A stretch of DNA of 64,000 nucleotides, taken from the NCBI RefSeq assembly GCF_023208015.1, contig NZ_CP051627.1:1674001-1738000 (forward strand). The letters run 5' to 3'. Below are positions 25,642 through 35,066 of this stretch, piece after piece. The position numbers and the translations under genes are program-made. The first letter of the stretch is position 1. Each line of letters starts with the position of its first letter. The stretch comes from Thermobifida alba (GTDB lineage Bacteria > Actinomycetota > Actinomycetes > Streptosporangiales > Streptosporangiaceae). The notes below the pieces were generated by a model that was not told the origin of the DNA, made no database searches, and saw only the letters and a list, made by a program, of their open reading frames with translations.

Positions 25642-26409
25642 TCAGGTCAAAGACAGGCCGCCGTCCACCGGGACCGTGACCCCGGTGGCGTAGGCGGCGT
25701 CCGGGCCCGCAAGCCAGGTCACCCAGGAAGCGACCTCCTCCACGGTGCCCACCCGCCCTGCCGGGGCCCGCGAGCCCATGGACGAGAGAAGGCCCCGGTA
25801 GGCGTCGGCGGGCATGCCGGCTCGGACGGCGCCGCCGCTGTCCACCACACCGGGTGCCACACCGACGACGCGTATGCCGCGCGGTGCCAACTCCACGGCC
25901 CAGGTTCGCGTGAGGAAGTCGAGGGCGGCCTTGCTCGCCCCGTACACTCCCGCCCCCGGCCACGCGCGGCTGCCTCGGGAGCCCGACGAACTGACGTTCA
26001 CCACGGTTCCCCGACGCCTCTCCAGGGCGTCCAGCGCCTGCCTGGTCAGCATGACGGGGGCGACCAGGTTCGTCTCGACCAGCTCCGTGACCTTCTCGCG
26101 CCCGGTCTCGCGCAGCCCGCCATAGGCTGACACGGCCGCGTTGTTCACCAGGACGTCGACACCCCCGAAGAACCTGACCGCCGTGTCGACGATCCTTGCC
26201 GGAGCGTCCTCGTCAGTGACGTCGGCCTCCATCGTCCGGATTCTGGGACGGTCCCCCGCGGTCTCGGCCAGCGCCGATCCGGTCCGTCCGACGGCGAGTA
26301 CACCGGCTCCCCGGGCGGCGAAGGCTCGTGCCACCGCACGCCCGATGCCGAAACTGGCTCCGGTCACGATCACCCCCTGCGGGGCGGTACCTCCTTGTGC
26401 AGCGCTCAT
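25642..26409 (-). CDS. Short-chain dehydrogenase/reductase
   Basis: Classical SDR of 255 residues with cofactor motif VTGASFGIGRA, NNAAVSAYGG, and the catalytic YGASK. In anthracycline pathways two SDR roles occur besides the first ketoreductase: reduction of the C-7 ketone (DnrE/AknU/SnoaF) and the SnoaW half of a two-component C-1 hydroxylase. Its direct neighbour upstream is an NTF2-fold protein (9-bp gap), as expected if the pair resembles SnoaW/SnoaL2. Which role applies cannot be settled from the sequence. Confidence 0.82.
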   Translation of the reverse strand: MSAAQGGTAPQGVIVTGASFGIGRAVARAFAARGAGVLAVGRTGSALAETAGDRPRIRTMEADVTDEDAPARIVDTAVRFFGGVDVLVNNAAVSAYGGLRETGREKVTELVETNLVAPVMLTRQALDALERRRGTVVNVSSSGSRGSRAWPGAGVYGASKAALDFLTRTWAVELAPRGIRVVGVAPGVVDSGGAVRAGMPADAYRGLLSSMGSRAPAGRVGTVEEVASWVTWLAGPDAAYATGVTVPVDGGLSLT

Positions 26410-26418
26410 GGTCGCACC

Positions 26419-26916
26419 CTAGGAACGGCGGGTCGAATCGCGCTCGACCCCGGAGGTCCCGTCATGTGCGACCGTCCGCTTCCGGATGAGTAGGACGCCG
26501 TTCTCACGGACCAGCACGTCCTCGCACATACACACGGCCCGCAACTGCGGGGCGGCGCCGTCCGCCGTGGAGACGACCAGGACCTGGAGGCGGCACACGA
26601 GGCTCCCGTCGTCCGCAGAGCGGACCGAGGGAACGCCGAACACATGCCGCCGCTGGACGCCCGCGGCCCTGCTCTCGGCCGTGGCCCGCCGTCTGCCTTC
26701 GGTGATGGCCGTGCGTCCCCGTACCGGTGCGGGAATCCCTGTCGAGAAGAACACCCCGTCCTCGGTGAAGGTCCGCGCCCATTCCTCGGCGCCCCCCTCG
26801 TCGAGCAGACGGGACTGCTCCGCGTAGAACAACTGGAGTTCGGCGAGATCCGTCGCGGAGAGCACGGCCGTCCTCCCGACCCCCGTCCCGGTCGCCGTTG
26901 CGTCTTTCCCGTTCAC
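26419..26916 (-). CDS. SnoaL-like (NTF2-fold) protein, possible hydroxylase component
   Basis: A 165-residue NTF2-fold protein with the segments SATDLAELQLFYAEQSRLLDEG, EWARTFTEDGVFFSTG and RRHVFGVPSV, resembling the SnoaL-like group that includes aromatic-ring hydroxylase small subunits and polyketide modifiers. The GTG at 26916 follows GGGAGGAAGA. It is first in the operon with the SDR at 25642. By analogy with SnoaL2/SnoaW the pair may hydroxylate the aglycone, which would supply an oxygenation otherwise lacking a typical flavin hydroxylase in this cluster. The function is inferred from context. Confidence 0.7.
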   Translation of the reverse strand: MNGKDATATGTGVGRTAVLSATDLAELQLFYAEQSRLLDEGGAEEWARTFTEDGVFFSTGIPAPVRGRTAITEGRRRATAESRAAGVQRRHVFGVPSVRSADDGSLVCRLQVLVVSTADGAAPQLRAVCMCEDVLVRENGVLLIRKRTVAHDGTSGVERDSTRRS

Positions 26917-27144
26917 TCTTCCTCCCAGCCTCGCCCGGTGCTCCGCGCACTGTGGTGCCAGTGCTCGGCAACGCCACCCTGGCGCGGCGGGATCGAGGAC
27001 CGCTGGACGGGAGCGGAACGCGCCTTCGCGGTGTCGAGCCGTCCTCCACCGGCGCTCCGCCTCCGCCCAGCACGATCGTGTCGGCTCCGGGCCGAGGCGC
27101 GCCCGCCCGGGGTGGGACACGTCCAGGCAGAGCAAGGAGCGTCC

Positions 27145-27924
27145 GTGCGGATCATCGACCTGTCCTCACCGGTGGACTCCTCGTGGGAGGAGCCTGACCA
27201 GGTGGTACACGAGGTGCTGACGCCCCGTCAGGGCGCCGAGCACATGAGCGAGGAGATGCGCCGCCATTTCGGGGTGGAGTTCGCCCCCGACGAACTGCCC
27301 CAGGGCGAGTTCCTCTCCCTGGACAGGATCTCCCTGACCACCCACACCGGCACCCACGTGGACGCCCCCTCGCACTACGGCTCGCGTGTCGCCTACGGTT
27401 CCGGCATCCCGCGCCATATCGACGAGATGCCCCTGGAGTGGTTCCTCCGCCCCGGAGTGGTTCTCGACGTCTCCGACATCCCGCTCGGCACGATCGGCGC
27501 CGCGCGCCTGGAGAAGGAGTTCGCGCGAATCGGCGGTCCGCCCGAGGCGGACGACATCGTCCTGCTGCGCACCGGAGCCGACCGCCACGCGGGTACCCAC
27601 CGGTACTTCACCGACTTCGCCGGCCTGGACGGTCCCGCCGTCGACCTCCTGCTGGACCTGGGGGTGCGGGTGATCGGCACCGACGCCTTCAGCCTGGACG
27701 CGCCGTTCGGCCACATCATCGAGCGGTACCGCGCCACCGGCGACCGGTCCGTGCTCTGGCCGGCCCACATGGCGGGCCGCCGCCGGGAGTACTGCCAGAT
27801 CGAGCGGCTCGCCAACCTTGACGCGCTTCCCGGCCCCAGAGGTTTTCAGGTGGCGTGCTTCCCGGTGCGGATCACAGGCGCCGGTGCCGGCTGGACCCGG
27901 GCGGTCGCCCTGGTCGAGGACTGA
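27145..27924 (+). CDS. PF04199-family polyketide cyclase (DpsY/SnoaM/AknW-like)
   Basis: A 259-residue member of the metal-dependent cyclase/kynurenine-formamidase family. The metal motif is intact: HTGTHVDAPSH near residue 72. DLSSPVDSSWEEPDQVVHEVL opens the protein, and VIGTDAFSLDAPFGHIIERY is typical of the type II PKS branch. In anthracycline pathways this family closes the second and third rings to give aklanonic acid. The GTG at 27145 has AAGGAG five bases before it. It is followed by the second N-methyltransferase gene (66-bp gap). Confidence 0.85.
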   Translation: MRIIDLSSPVDSSWEEPDQVVHEVLTPRQGAEHMSEEMRRHFGVEFAPDELPQGEFLSLDRISLTTHTGTHVDAPSHYGSRVAYGSGIPRHIDEMPLEWFLRPGVVLDVSDIPLGTIGAARLEKEFARIGGPPEADDIVLLRTGADRHAGTHRYFTDFAGLDGPAVDLLLDLGVRVIGTDAFSLDAPFGHIIERYRATGDRSVLWPAHMAGRRREYCQIERLANLDALPGPRGFQVACFPVRITGAGAGWTRAVALVED

Positions 27925-27990
27925 CCGACAGCGCGGCCCGAGCGCGACGATCGACAGCCCATGCGAGGACAACCCGAGCGAGGAGTGCCC

Positions 27991-28743
27991 ATGTACGGTC
28001 CGGAACTGGCCGCGGTCTACGAACTGGTCTACCGGAGCAGAGGCAAGGACTGGGACGCCGAGGCCGCCTACCTGGAGCGGGAGATCAGATCCCGGTTTCC
28101 CTCCGCCGACTCCCTGCTCGACGTGGCCTGCGGCACCGGGGCCCACCTCGAGTCGTTCCGGCGGCGCTTCTCCTTGACCGAGGGGGTGGAGCTGTCCGAC
28201 GCCATGCGGGCCGAGGCTGTGCGGAGGCTGCCGGATGTCCCCGTGCACGTCGGTGACATGCGCTCCTTCGACCTGGGGCGCCGGTTTGACGCGGTGATCT
28301 GCGTGTTCTGCTCGATCGGCTACCTGGAGACCGTGGCGGACCTGCGTGCCGCGCTGCGTTCGATGGCCGCGCACCTGGTGCCGGGGGGCGTGCTCATCGT
28401 GGAGCCCTGGTGGTTTCCCGAGCACTTCATCGACGGGTACGTGGCCGGAGATCTGGCCCGTGACGAGGAGAGGACCGTCTCCAGGATCTCCCACTCCACC
28501 CTCCAGGGCCGCCGAACCCGGATGGAGCTGCGGTTCGTCATCGGCACGAAAGCGGGTATCAGCGAGTTCACCGAGATCAACCTGCTGACCCTGTTCACCC
28601 GCGAGGAGTACCTCGACGCGTTCGCCGACGCCGGCTGCCCCGCCGAGTACCTGGAGGGCGGCCTGACCGGACGCGGCCTGTTCATCGGGATCAGCCGCGA
28701 GGCGGGAGAGGACGTCCGCAGAGTTCCTCCGCGACGGCCATGA
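27991..28743 (+). CDS. dTDP-aminosugar N-methyltransferase, copy 2
   Basis: A 250-residue DesVI/TylM1-type methyltransferase, opening MYGPELAAVYELVYRSRGKDW with SAM motif LLDVACGTGAHLESF and GGVLIVEPWWFPEHFIDGYVAGD. It is clearly homologous to the copy at 11409, but the acceptor-side loops differ (CVFCSIGYLE versus CMASSIAYLR). Its last 53 bases overlap the 3' end of the convergent rmlA gene. GAGGAG precedes the ATG. Confidence 0.87.
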   Translation: MYGPELAAVYELVYRSRGKDWDAEAAYLEREIRSRFPSADSLLDVACGTGAHLESFRRRFSLTEGVELSDAMRAEAVRRLPDVPVHVGDMRSFDLGRRFDAVICVFCSIGYLETVADLRAALRSMAAHLVPGGVLIVEPWWFPEHFIDGYVAGDLARDEERTVSRISHSTLQGRRTRMELRFVIGTKAGISEFTEINLLTLFTREEYLDAFADAGCPAEYLEGGLTGRGLFIGISREAGEDVRRVPPRRP

Positions 28744-29587
28744 CATAGCGGCCGTAGGAGGAGTTGCCCATCCGGGCACCCAGCCGGAAACCGCTCTCGG
28801 GGTCGATGAAACCCTTGCGGATGGCAATCTCCTCGAGGCAGGCGATGCGCACCCCCTGACGCTCCTCCAGGGTCCGCACGTACTGACCGGTTTCCAGAAG
28901 CGCCCGGGGCGTTCCGGTGTCGCTCCAGGCGAACCCGCGGCCCAGATCGACCAGGCGGGCGTCGCCCCGCTCCAGGTAGACCCGGTTGACGTCGGTGATC
29001 TCCAGCTCACCCCGCGCCGAGGGGCGCAGGTCGCGGGCGATCTCCACGGCATCCCCGTCGTAGAAGTACAGCCCGGTGACCGCCCTGTTCGACCGCGGAC
29101 GCTCAGGCTTCTCCTCCAGGGAGACCAGGCGGCCTCGTGCGTCAGTCGTGGCTACGCCGTAGCGCCGCGGGTCGCTGACCGGATAGCCGAACAGGACGCA
29201 TCCACGCACGTCCTCACTTTCCCGCTCCAGCACCTCGGAAAAGGAGTTCCCGTGGAAGAAATTGTCACCGAGCACCAACGCTACGGGTCCCTCGCCGATG
29301 TGGTCGGCACCGATGATCAACGCCTCGGCGATTCCGTTGGGCTTCTCCTGCTCCCGGTAAGCGATCCGCAGGCCGAACTGTCCCCCGTCGCCGAACAGCA
29401 TGTGGAACCGGGGAAGGTCGGCCTGGGTGGCGATGATCATGATGTCCCGGATTCCGGCCAGCATGAGAACCGAAAGCGGATAGTAGATCATCGGCTTGTC
29501 GCCGATCGGTAGGAGCTGCTTGGAAATAGCGAGCGTCGCCGGATGGAGCCTGCTTCCCGTTCCCCCTGCAAGAATGATTCCCTTCAC
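28691..29587 (-). CDS. rmlA: Glucose-1-phosphate thymidylyltransferase
   Basis: A 298-residue enzyme that makes dTDP-glucose, first step of all deoxysugars here. The nucleotide motif [39 protein letters not shown], the metal aspartate in [22 protein letters not shown] and [14 protein letters not shown] are textbook RmlA. The GTG start at 29587 has GGGAGGAG about ten bases upstream. It is divergent from the aminotransferase gene, with a 224-bp AT-rich shared control region. Confidence 0.95.
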   Translation of the reverse strand: MKGIILAGGTGSRLHPATLAISKQLLPIGDKPMIYYPLSVLMLAGIRDIMIIATQADLPRFHMLFGDGGQFGLRIAYREQEKPNGIAEALIIGADHIGEGPVALVLGDNFFHGNSFSEVLERESEDVRGCVLFGYPVSDPRRYGVATTDARGRLVSLEEKPERPRSNRAVTGLYFYDGDAVEIARDLRPSARGELEITDVNRVYLERGDARLVDLGRGFAWSDTGTPRALLETGQYVRTLEERQGVRIACLEEIAIRKGFIDPESGFRLGARMGNSSYGRYVMAVAEELCGRPLPPRG

Positions 29588-29717
29588 GGTGGAAGTACTC
29601 CTCCCTTCGGGAGCAACGTGGGCTGGTCATTCTTCGCCGGAATTCTATCGAACGGGATTGGCAATTCCTATGCCGCGGTTCCGCGCTCAACCCCGATTCG
29701 AGAATTATGCAAACGCG

Positions 29718-29735
29718 GCGAGTTCCAATCGAGTT
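29718..29735 (+). promoter_or_regulatory. Candidate SARP binding site (heptamers 11 bp apart)
   Basis: GCGAGTT-ccaa-TCGAGTT, the best of the three pairs, with 6 of 7 identical bases. It lies in the rmlA/aminotransferase divergent region, oriented towards the aminotransferase. A typical -10 element at the expected distance is not obvious. Confidence 0.5.
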
Positions 29736-29811
29736 GCACACGCCGGAACCTCGGCAGCGGGATTCTCTTCCCGTGGCGTTCCGGGAAGCCAGTACAGGAA
29801 GCGAGTGTCTC

Positions 29812-30921
29812 TTGGTTACGCGGGTATGGGACTACCTGGTTGAATACCACAAGGAGCGGGAGGACATCCTCGAGGCGGTGGAGACCGTCTTCGGGTCGGG
29901 GCGCCTCGTGCTCGGCGAGAGCGTGTCCGGGTTCGAGCGTGAATTCGCCGACTACCACGGCCTGCGCGCGTGCGTGGGTCTGGACAACGGAACCAATGCC
30001 GTCAAGCTGGGCCTGCAGGCGCTCGGAGTCGGGCCCGGAGACGAGGTCATCACGGTCTCCAACACCGCCGCGCCGACGGTGGTGGCCATCGACGCGGTCG
30101 GCGCGACCCCCGTCTTCGCCGACGTGCGCGAGGAGGACTACCTGATGGACACCTCCCAAGTCGCCGATCTCATCGGGCCGCGGACCCGCTGCATCCTGCC
30201 GGTGCACCTGTACGGACAGTGCGTCGGTATGGCCCCCCTGCAGGCCCTCGCCGAGGAGCACGGCCTGGCCCTCCTGGAGGACTGCGCTCAGGCACACGGT
30301 GCCCGCCACCACGGGCGACTCGCCGGGACCATGGGCGACGCGGCCGCCTTCTCCTTCTACCCGACCAAGGTGCTCGGAGCCTACGGCGACGCGGGGGCGA
30401 CGGTGACCCGCCACCCCGAGGTGGAGAGCGCCCTGCGCCGTCTGCGCTACTACGGAATGGAGGACCGGTACTACGTCGTCGACACGCCCGGCCACAACAG
30501 TCGCCTCGACGAGGTGCACGCCGAGATCCTCCGCCGCAAGCTGCGGCGACTCGACGACTACATCGCCGGGAGGCGCGCGGTCGCCCGGCGCTACGAGGAG
30601 GCCCTCGGCGACAGCGACCTGGTCCTGCCCTCCACCGCCCCGGGCAACGACCACGTGTACTACGTCTACGTGGTTCGCCACCCTCGGCGCGACGACATCA
30701 TCGAGGCTCTGAATGCCTACGGCATCTCACTCAACATCAGCTACCCCTGGCCGGTGCACACGATGACGGGATTCGCCCATCTCGGCTATCGTCCCGGATC
30801 GCTTCCCGTGACCGAAGCGCTGGCCGGCGAGATCTTCTCCCTTCCCATGTACCCCTCCCTCCCCCTGGAGACCCAGGACCGGGTGATCGAGGCGCTCACC
30901 GAGGTCCTCGCCCGACTGTGA
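29812..30921 (+). CDS. dTDP-3-keto-deoxyhexose aminotransferase (DegT/DnrJ/EryC1/StrS)
   Basis: PLP-dependent sugar aminotransferase of 369 residues. It has [14 protein letters not shown] at the start, typical of the TylB/DesV/EvaB group, the [25 protein letters not shown] cofactor region, [11 protein letters not shown], the PLP lysine in [16 protein letters not shown], and the [17 protein letters not shown] tail. It would install the C-3 amino group of the aminosugar. The start is placed at the TTG at 29812 because the conserved region begins two codons later and AGGAAGCGAG lies upstream. An in-frame GTG at 29773 is possible. Confidence 0.9.
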   Translation: MVTRVWDYLVEYHKEREDILEAVETVFGSGRLVLGESVSGFEREFADYHGLRACVGLDNGTNAVKLGLQALGVGPGDEVITVSNTAAPTVVAIDAVGATPVFADVREEDYLMDTSQVADLIGPRTRCILPVHLYGQCVGMAPLQALAEEHGLALLEDCAQAHGARHHGRLAGTMGDAAAFSFYPTKVLGAYGDAGATVTRHPEVESALRRLRYYGMEDRYYVVDTPGHNSRLDEVHAEILRRKLRRLDDYIAGRRAVARRYEEALGDSDLVLPSTAPGNDHVYYVYVVRHPRRDDIIEALNAYGISLNISYPWPVHTMTGFAHLGYRPGSLPVTEALAGEIFSLPMYPSLPLETQDRVIEALTEVLARL

Positions 30922-30940
30922 GCCGGGGGGCCGGCACCGC

Positions 30941-32386
30941 TCACTCCCGGGTGTCGGCCCCCAGCAGCCCGTAGAGGCAGGCCACCAGACTCCGCGCCTG
31001 GATGTTGACGTAATGGCTGTGCCTCAGCAGTTCCGCGAGCTGGTGGAGCGGCATCCACCGGAAGTCGGGCCACTCCACCGCGGCGGGGTCGGCATCCGTC
31101 TCGACGATGAGGTAGCGGTTGCGGGCGTGGTAGAACCGTCCCCCCTCCTCGGACAGCACACTGTCAAACCTGACGCGTTCGGCGGGGGCCGCGAGGACCT
31201 CGTCGAGGAAGCGGGGGCGGGCTGAGGCGGGCAGGTGGGTGTAGGTCTGAGGTGTGCACTGCACGGTCGGCGCCAACTCCACCACGTCGACGTACCCCGC
31301 CTCCACCCGCGCGTGCACGAGCACATGGAGCACACCGTCGACCGGCCTGGCCAGGAAGGCGACCACCCCCTGCCCGTGGGGTTCGATCATGGGCTGGGCC
31401 CACCGGGTCACCTCGCGTTCCCCAGCCTCCACGCTCACCCCGATGACGTCGAAGAACAACCCGCTTTCGTGAGAAATCCGGCCCTCGGCTCGGCGCCAGC
31501 CGCGAAGGGCGTTCAACGGAGCCGGGGCCGTGCGCGGCTCGATCCGGCTCCGCGCGTCGGTGATCCAGCTCAGCACGTCGACCATGGAGTGCAGGGCGCC
31601 TTCAGTCCGTACACAGGAACGCCGCAGGGCGCTCAGGAAGGGGTCGTCCCCCCTCCGCTCGGGCCGCGGGTCGCCGTGCTCGCGGGCGAAGGGCAGGCAG
31701 GACAGCACGGTACGCGCATCCATGTTGACCATGTCTTTCTCGGCGAGCAGCCCGAGCACCTGGCCCAGCGGCAGCCAGCGGAAGCCGGGCCGCACCTCGA
31801 CACCGCTGTCCGCCTGCACGACCATGTTGCGGTTGCGCTTGTGGTGGAACCACGCCCCCTGCTCGGACTGTCGCACGTCCACCAGGACCCGGTGGGCGGA
31901 GGGATCACGGAAATACTCCAGATAGGGAACCGCACGGCCGCCGTGCACGCGCGTGTAATTGCTCCGTGTCGCCTGGACTGTCGGGGACAGCTGCACCGTC
32001 CTGGCATTGCCGGGTTCCGCCTTGGCCTGCATGAGGCAGTGGAGGACGCCGTCTTCCTCCCTGACCAGGATGCCCAGGATGCCCACCTCGGGTTGCCGGA
32101 TGATGGGCTGCCACCACTCCTCGACCGGCTGCCCCGGAATCCGGACCCGCAGGCCTCCGACGGTGAAGAAGCCACCACTGCGATGGCTGATGTCCCCGGT
32201 GGAGGGGTCGGTCTCCCACATCTCCAGGTCGTCCAGGGAGACCCGGCGGACCCGCATCGGCGCCTGGTGCTCGACCTCCGCCAGCCAACGGCGGACATCG
32301 TCGAGTTCCCCGGCATCCGTCAGGCTCCGGCGAGCCGAATACGCCAGCAGCGCGGCGGTCCCGTCGCCGCGGACATCGTCATCCAT
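30941..32386 (-). CDS. dTDP-4-keto-6-deoxyhexose 2,3-dehydratase
   Basis: A 481-residue enzyme of the EvaA/TylX3 family that removes the C-2 hydroxyl, giving 2-deoxysugars. The protein is an internal duplication, as usual for the family. Domain 1 (about 60-250) has HRSGGFFTVGGLRV, LMQAKAEPGN, VQLSPTVQATRSNY and RFRNMVVQ-like KRNRNMVVQAD. Domain 2 (about 300-475) has HESGLFFDVIGVSV, LVHARVEAGYVD, VELAPTVQCTPQTY and ARNRYLIVETD. The ATG at 32386 follows AGGGGGAAG and overlaps the upstream 4-ketoreductase gene by 8 bp. Confidence 0.93.
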   Translation of the reverse strand: MDDDVRGDGTAALLAYSARRSLTDAGELDDVRRWLAEVEHQAPMRVRRVSLDDLEMWETDPSTGDISHRSGGFFTVGGLRVRIPGQPVEEWWQPIIRQPEVGILGILVREEDGVLHCLMQAKAEPGNARTVQLSPTVQATRSNYTRVHGGRAVPYLEYFRDPSAHRVLVDVRQSEQGAWFHHKRNRNMVVQADSGVEVRPGFRWLPLGQVLGLLAEKDMVNMDARTVLSCLPFAREHGDPRPERRGDDPFLSALRRSCVRTEGALHSMVDVLSWITDARSRIEPRTAPAPLNALRGWRRAEGRISHESGLFFDVIGVSVEAGEREVTRWAQPMIEPHGQGVVAFLARPVDGVLHVLVHARVEAGYVDVVELAPTVQCTPQTYTHLPASARPRFLDEVLAAPAERVRFDSVLSEEGGRFYHARNRYLIVETDADPAAVEWPDFRWMPLHQLAELLRHSHYVNIQARSLVACLYGLLGADTRE

Positions 32387-33359
32387 GCTTCCCCCTGCTC
32401 CTGTAGTCCGGCGACGCCTCCCACTGGTCCTCCAGGGAACGCGCAAGCCCGATGGCAGGCTCCCAACCGAGCAGTTCGCGGGCTGACCGGATGTCAGCGA
32501 GCGTCCACGCTCCCCCCCGCGCCGAGGCCCCTCCGCCCTCCTCCCGAATCGCGGTGGCAGGCAGCCCGGCGGCGGACAGCAACAACCCCACCAGTTCGCG
32601 CACACTCACCGCCTCTCCCCGGCCGATGTTGAAGACCCGGCCGACGGCATCAGCGCGCGCCGCACGCAGCACCGCACGCGCCAGGTCACGTACGTCCACA
32701 TAGTCCCTGCGCGCATCGGCAATGGCCACGGGGAGCGGTTCCCCGGGGCGTGCGGCCCGCAACCGCCTGGTGAGCGAACCGAGAAACCCGACACGGCAGG
32801 TGCCCGGACCGCAGACGTTGACGGCTCTGAGGACCACCCCCTCCAACCGACCGGCGCGTGTGGCCTCCAGAACCGCCTCCGAACCCGCCAGCTTGGTGCG
32901 CGCGTAATCGGTGGAGGGCCGCGGAGGCTCGTCTTCACCGATACGGACGCCCCCGCCGACCTGCCCGTACTCGTGGATCGACCCGATCTGCACAAAGCGC
33001 GGCCCCGTGGTCGCGCGCGCCGCCGCCTCCAGCAGGCGCTCGACCAGCAGCACGTGGACGCGCCGGTTCTCCTCGGGTGTTGCGACCCACCCGCCGGCCG
33101 CGTTGACGATCACCTCGGCGCCGCTCTCCTCCAGCAGGGCGCGAAGCTCCACCGGATCGGCGTCCGCCACGTCCAGGCCGACACCGCGCACCCCCGCGGG
33201 AAGACCCACCGGCCTGCGCGCGACCGCGGTGACCCGGTACCCCTCCGCCTGGAACGCGGCGCAGACATGGCGCCCCACGCTTCCGCTCCCCCCGATCACG
33301 ACCACGGAGAGGCGGCCCTCTACACCGTGCCGCAGAACCGGAACAGCACGCTCAGACAC
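32379..33359 (-). CDS. dTDP-4-ketohexose reductase (EvaE-like)
   Basis: Extended SDR of 326 residues with VVVIGGSGSVGRHVCAAF, VIVNAAGGWVATPEENRRVH, FVQIGSIHEYGQ, the catalytic YARTK, and RRDYVDVRDLARAVLRAA. It is related to the protein at 12167, which has YDRTR at the same site. Here the lysine is intact. It lies between the 3,5-epimerase and 2,3-dehydratase genes with 8-bp overlaps on both sides, an arrangement expected for a coupled deoxysugar pathway. The annotated GTG at 33359 overlaps the epimerase stop. A GTG about 54 bases downstream, right before VVVIGG, is an alternative. Confidence 0.83.
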   Translation of the reverse strand: MSERAVPVLRHGVEGRLSVVVIGGSGSVGRHVCAAFQAEGYRVTAVARRPVGLPAGVRGVGLDVADADPVELRALLEESGAEVIVNAAGGWVATPEENRRVHVLLVERLLEAAARATTGPRFVQIGSIHEYGQVGGGVRIGEDEPPRPSTDYARTKLAGSEAVLEATRAGRLEGVVLRAVNVCGPGTCRVGFLGSLTRRLRAARPGEPLPVAIADARRDYVDVRDLARAVLRAARADAVGRVFNIGRGEAVSVRELVGLLLSAAGLPATAIREEGGGASARGGAWTLADIRSARELLGWEPAIGLARSLEDQWEASPDYRSRGKHG

Positions 33360-33957
33360 CGTACATCGCCCGTTCGATCCGCCGGCACTCCCCGTAGTCG
33401 GGCAGCAGCCCCGACTCCTGCAACTGGGTCAGCCCAGGAGCGTCGCGGTCGCGTTCGGAGAGCACCGGGTCGCAGAGGCGCGGCAGGACGACACCGATCT
33501 CGGGATCGAAGACGGACAGAGCCAACTCGTTCTCCCGGACGTACTCACCGGAGAGCATGTAGGACATCACTGTGTTGTCTTCCAGGGCAACGAAGGCGTG
33601 CGCCACACCGACGGGGAGGTACATCGCGCGCATTCCCACCGGGTCGAGGACCGCGGTGTCCCAGGCACCGAAGGTCGGTGAATTCACCCTGATGTCGATG
33701 ACGATGTCGACCGCGCTCCCTCGTGCGCAGTACACGTACTTGGCGGTTCCCGGCGGGGTGACGGTGAAGTGCGCGCCGCGGACGACGCCCGCCCGCGAGC
33801 GGCTGTGGTTGGTCTGGGCCACCGGGAAGAGCCGGTGGCCCAGCGCCGATTCGAACGCCGATTCCTGGAACGGCGAGACGAAGATGCCCCGAGGGTCCTC
33901 GAACACCTCGGGGACGAACTCGAAGGCTCCGCGCACCGACAGTTCCCGTGACTTCAT
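33352..33957 (-). CDS. dTDP-4-keto-deoxyhexose 3,5- (or 5-) epimerase
   Basis: A cupin-fold RmlC-family epimerase of 201 residues. Motifs are DPRGIFVSPFQESAF, NHSRSRAGVVRGAHFTV with the catalytic histidine, GTAKYVYCARGSAVDIVID, YLPVGVAHAFVALEDNTVMSYM and the DP of FDPEIGV. In aminosugar routes such as vancosamine the homologue (EvaD) inverts C-5 to give the L-sugar. The product sugars are thus probably L-configured, which matters for the alpha-L-fucosidase homologue at 51126. The ATG follows AAAGGG. Confidence 0.9.
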   Translation of the reverse strand: MKSRELSVRGAFEFVPEVFEDPRGIFVSPFQESAFESALGHRLFPVAQTNHSRSRAGVVRGAHFTVTPPGTAKYVYCARGSAVDIVIDIRVNSPTFGAWDTAVLDPVGMRAMYLPVGVAHAFVALEDNTVMSYMLSGEYVRENELALSVFDPEIGVVLPRLCDPVLSERDRDAPGLTQLQESGLLPDYGECRRIERAMYGV

Positions 33958-34000
33958 GATCGACCCTTTCCGCTTCGGCCGTACCGACTCCTGCCGCTCC

Positions 34001-34948
34001 TCAGCGACACGCCCGCTTCTGCGCGTAGGCCCCGGCGCGCTCCATCGTCGCCCTGCTGTTGCGGCCGAGCGCGTCACGCACGGCCGACCGGGCCTTCTCG
34101 ATGTCGGCGCCCGGACCCAGCACCCGCGGCACCGCGTCCGGGGCGAGGACGACGGTGTGGAAGGAGGTGACCAAAGCTCCGCTCCCGGCTTGTGCGACCT
34201 CCCAGCATCCCGTGTGGACCGCCAGCAGTTCAGGAGTACGGAGCTGCTTGTAGACGATCCGGTGCCGGGGAAAGCACACTCGGACCGACTCGGTGGTGTG
34301 GACTCCGCCGTCGGCGGCACGGGTGTCCATCTCCAGTCTCTGGATGTTGACCGTGTCCTCCTCGAGCGCGACGCGGGCGACATGGGGCAGCCGTGCCTCC
34401 CACTCCCCGGCTTCGTGCAGGAAGTCGTAGACGTCGGCCGGGTCCCCCTCGACGTGGACCTCGTCGGAGAACTCCAGGAGCAGTCCGGCCTCCCGCACCG
34501 GGGTCTCGGCCCTCTCCTTCAACGCGGCCAACTCCGCGCCGCTGTTGGTGCGAATCGCCCGGGTGATCCACGCTTCGGCCGCGGCGTCGCCGTCCACAGC
34601 CTGGAACTCGTGCTCCAGAACGACGAGGCACCCGTCGCCCCCGGGCTCCACGCGCCACTGTCCGCGCATGGAAGCCACGGGCGGACGGGACACCTCCTGC
34701 CGGAAGCGGACCGTGCGCTCCGTGGGATCCAGTTCCCGCAGTGAGGTCCACCCCTTGGGGTCGCCGTTGGCCGTGGCCCAGATGTGGATCCGCTCCCGGC
34801 CCGCCCCCAGGTCCTCGCGGTCGACGTGGATGGTGGGGCCGAAGACCCAGGCCCAGTCCTCCACCGCGGCGATGAGCGCGTAGACGCGCTCGGCGGGGGC
34901 CGACACCTCGATCCGATGCCTGGTCCGCTTCGTCTCAGGTCTGTTCAT
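34001..34948 (-). CDS. Di-domain aromatase/cyclase (first-ring, reducing-type pathway)
   Basis: A 315-residue START/Bet v1-like protein with two tandem SRPBCC domains. Domain 1 (about 8-150) starts HRIEVSAPAERVYALIAAVEDWAWVF; domain 2 (about 165-310) starts EFSDEVHVEGDPADVYDFLHEAGEWEARLPHVARV. Di-domain ARO/CYC proteins aromatise the first ring of C-9-reduced poly-beta-ketones, as in actinorhodin and the anthracyclines. The neighbour upstream is the matching ketoreductase. The ATG at 34948 fits the domain start. Confidence 0.9.
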   Translation of the reverse strand: MNRPETKRTRHRIEVSAPAERVYALIAAVEDWAWVFGPTIHVDREDLGAGRERIHIWATANGDPKGWTSLRELDPTERTVRFRQEVSRPPVASMRGQWRVEPGGDGCLVVLEHEFQAVDGDAAAEAWITRAIRTNSGAELAALKERAETPVREAGLLLEFSDEVHVEGDPADVYDFLHEAGEWEARLPHVARVALEEDTVNIQRLEMDTRAADGGVHTTESVRVCFPRHRIVYKQLRTPELLAVHTGCWEVAQAGSGALVTSFHTVVLAPDAVPRVLGPGADIEKARSAVRDALGRNSRATMERAGAYAQKRACR

Positions 34949-35066
34949 GCTTCTCCGTCCTGGTGTCGCACAGGCCGCTCCGCCGTGCGTGCGGCACCGT
35001 GATCGTGCGTGTCTTGCCCGGGACCGCCCCACCGTGCTCCCGTGGCGGAGGGGTGTGCCGGGAGGC

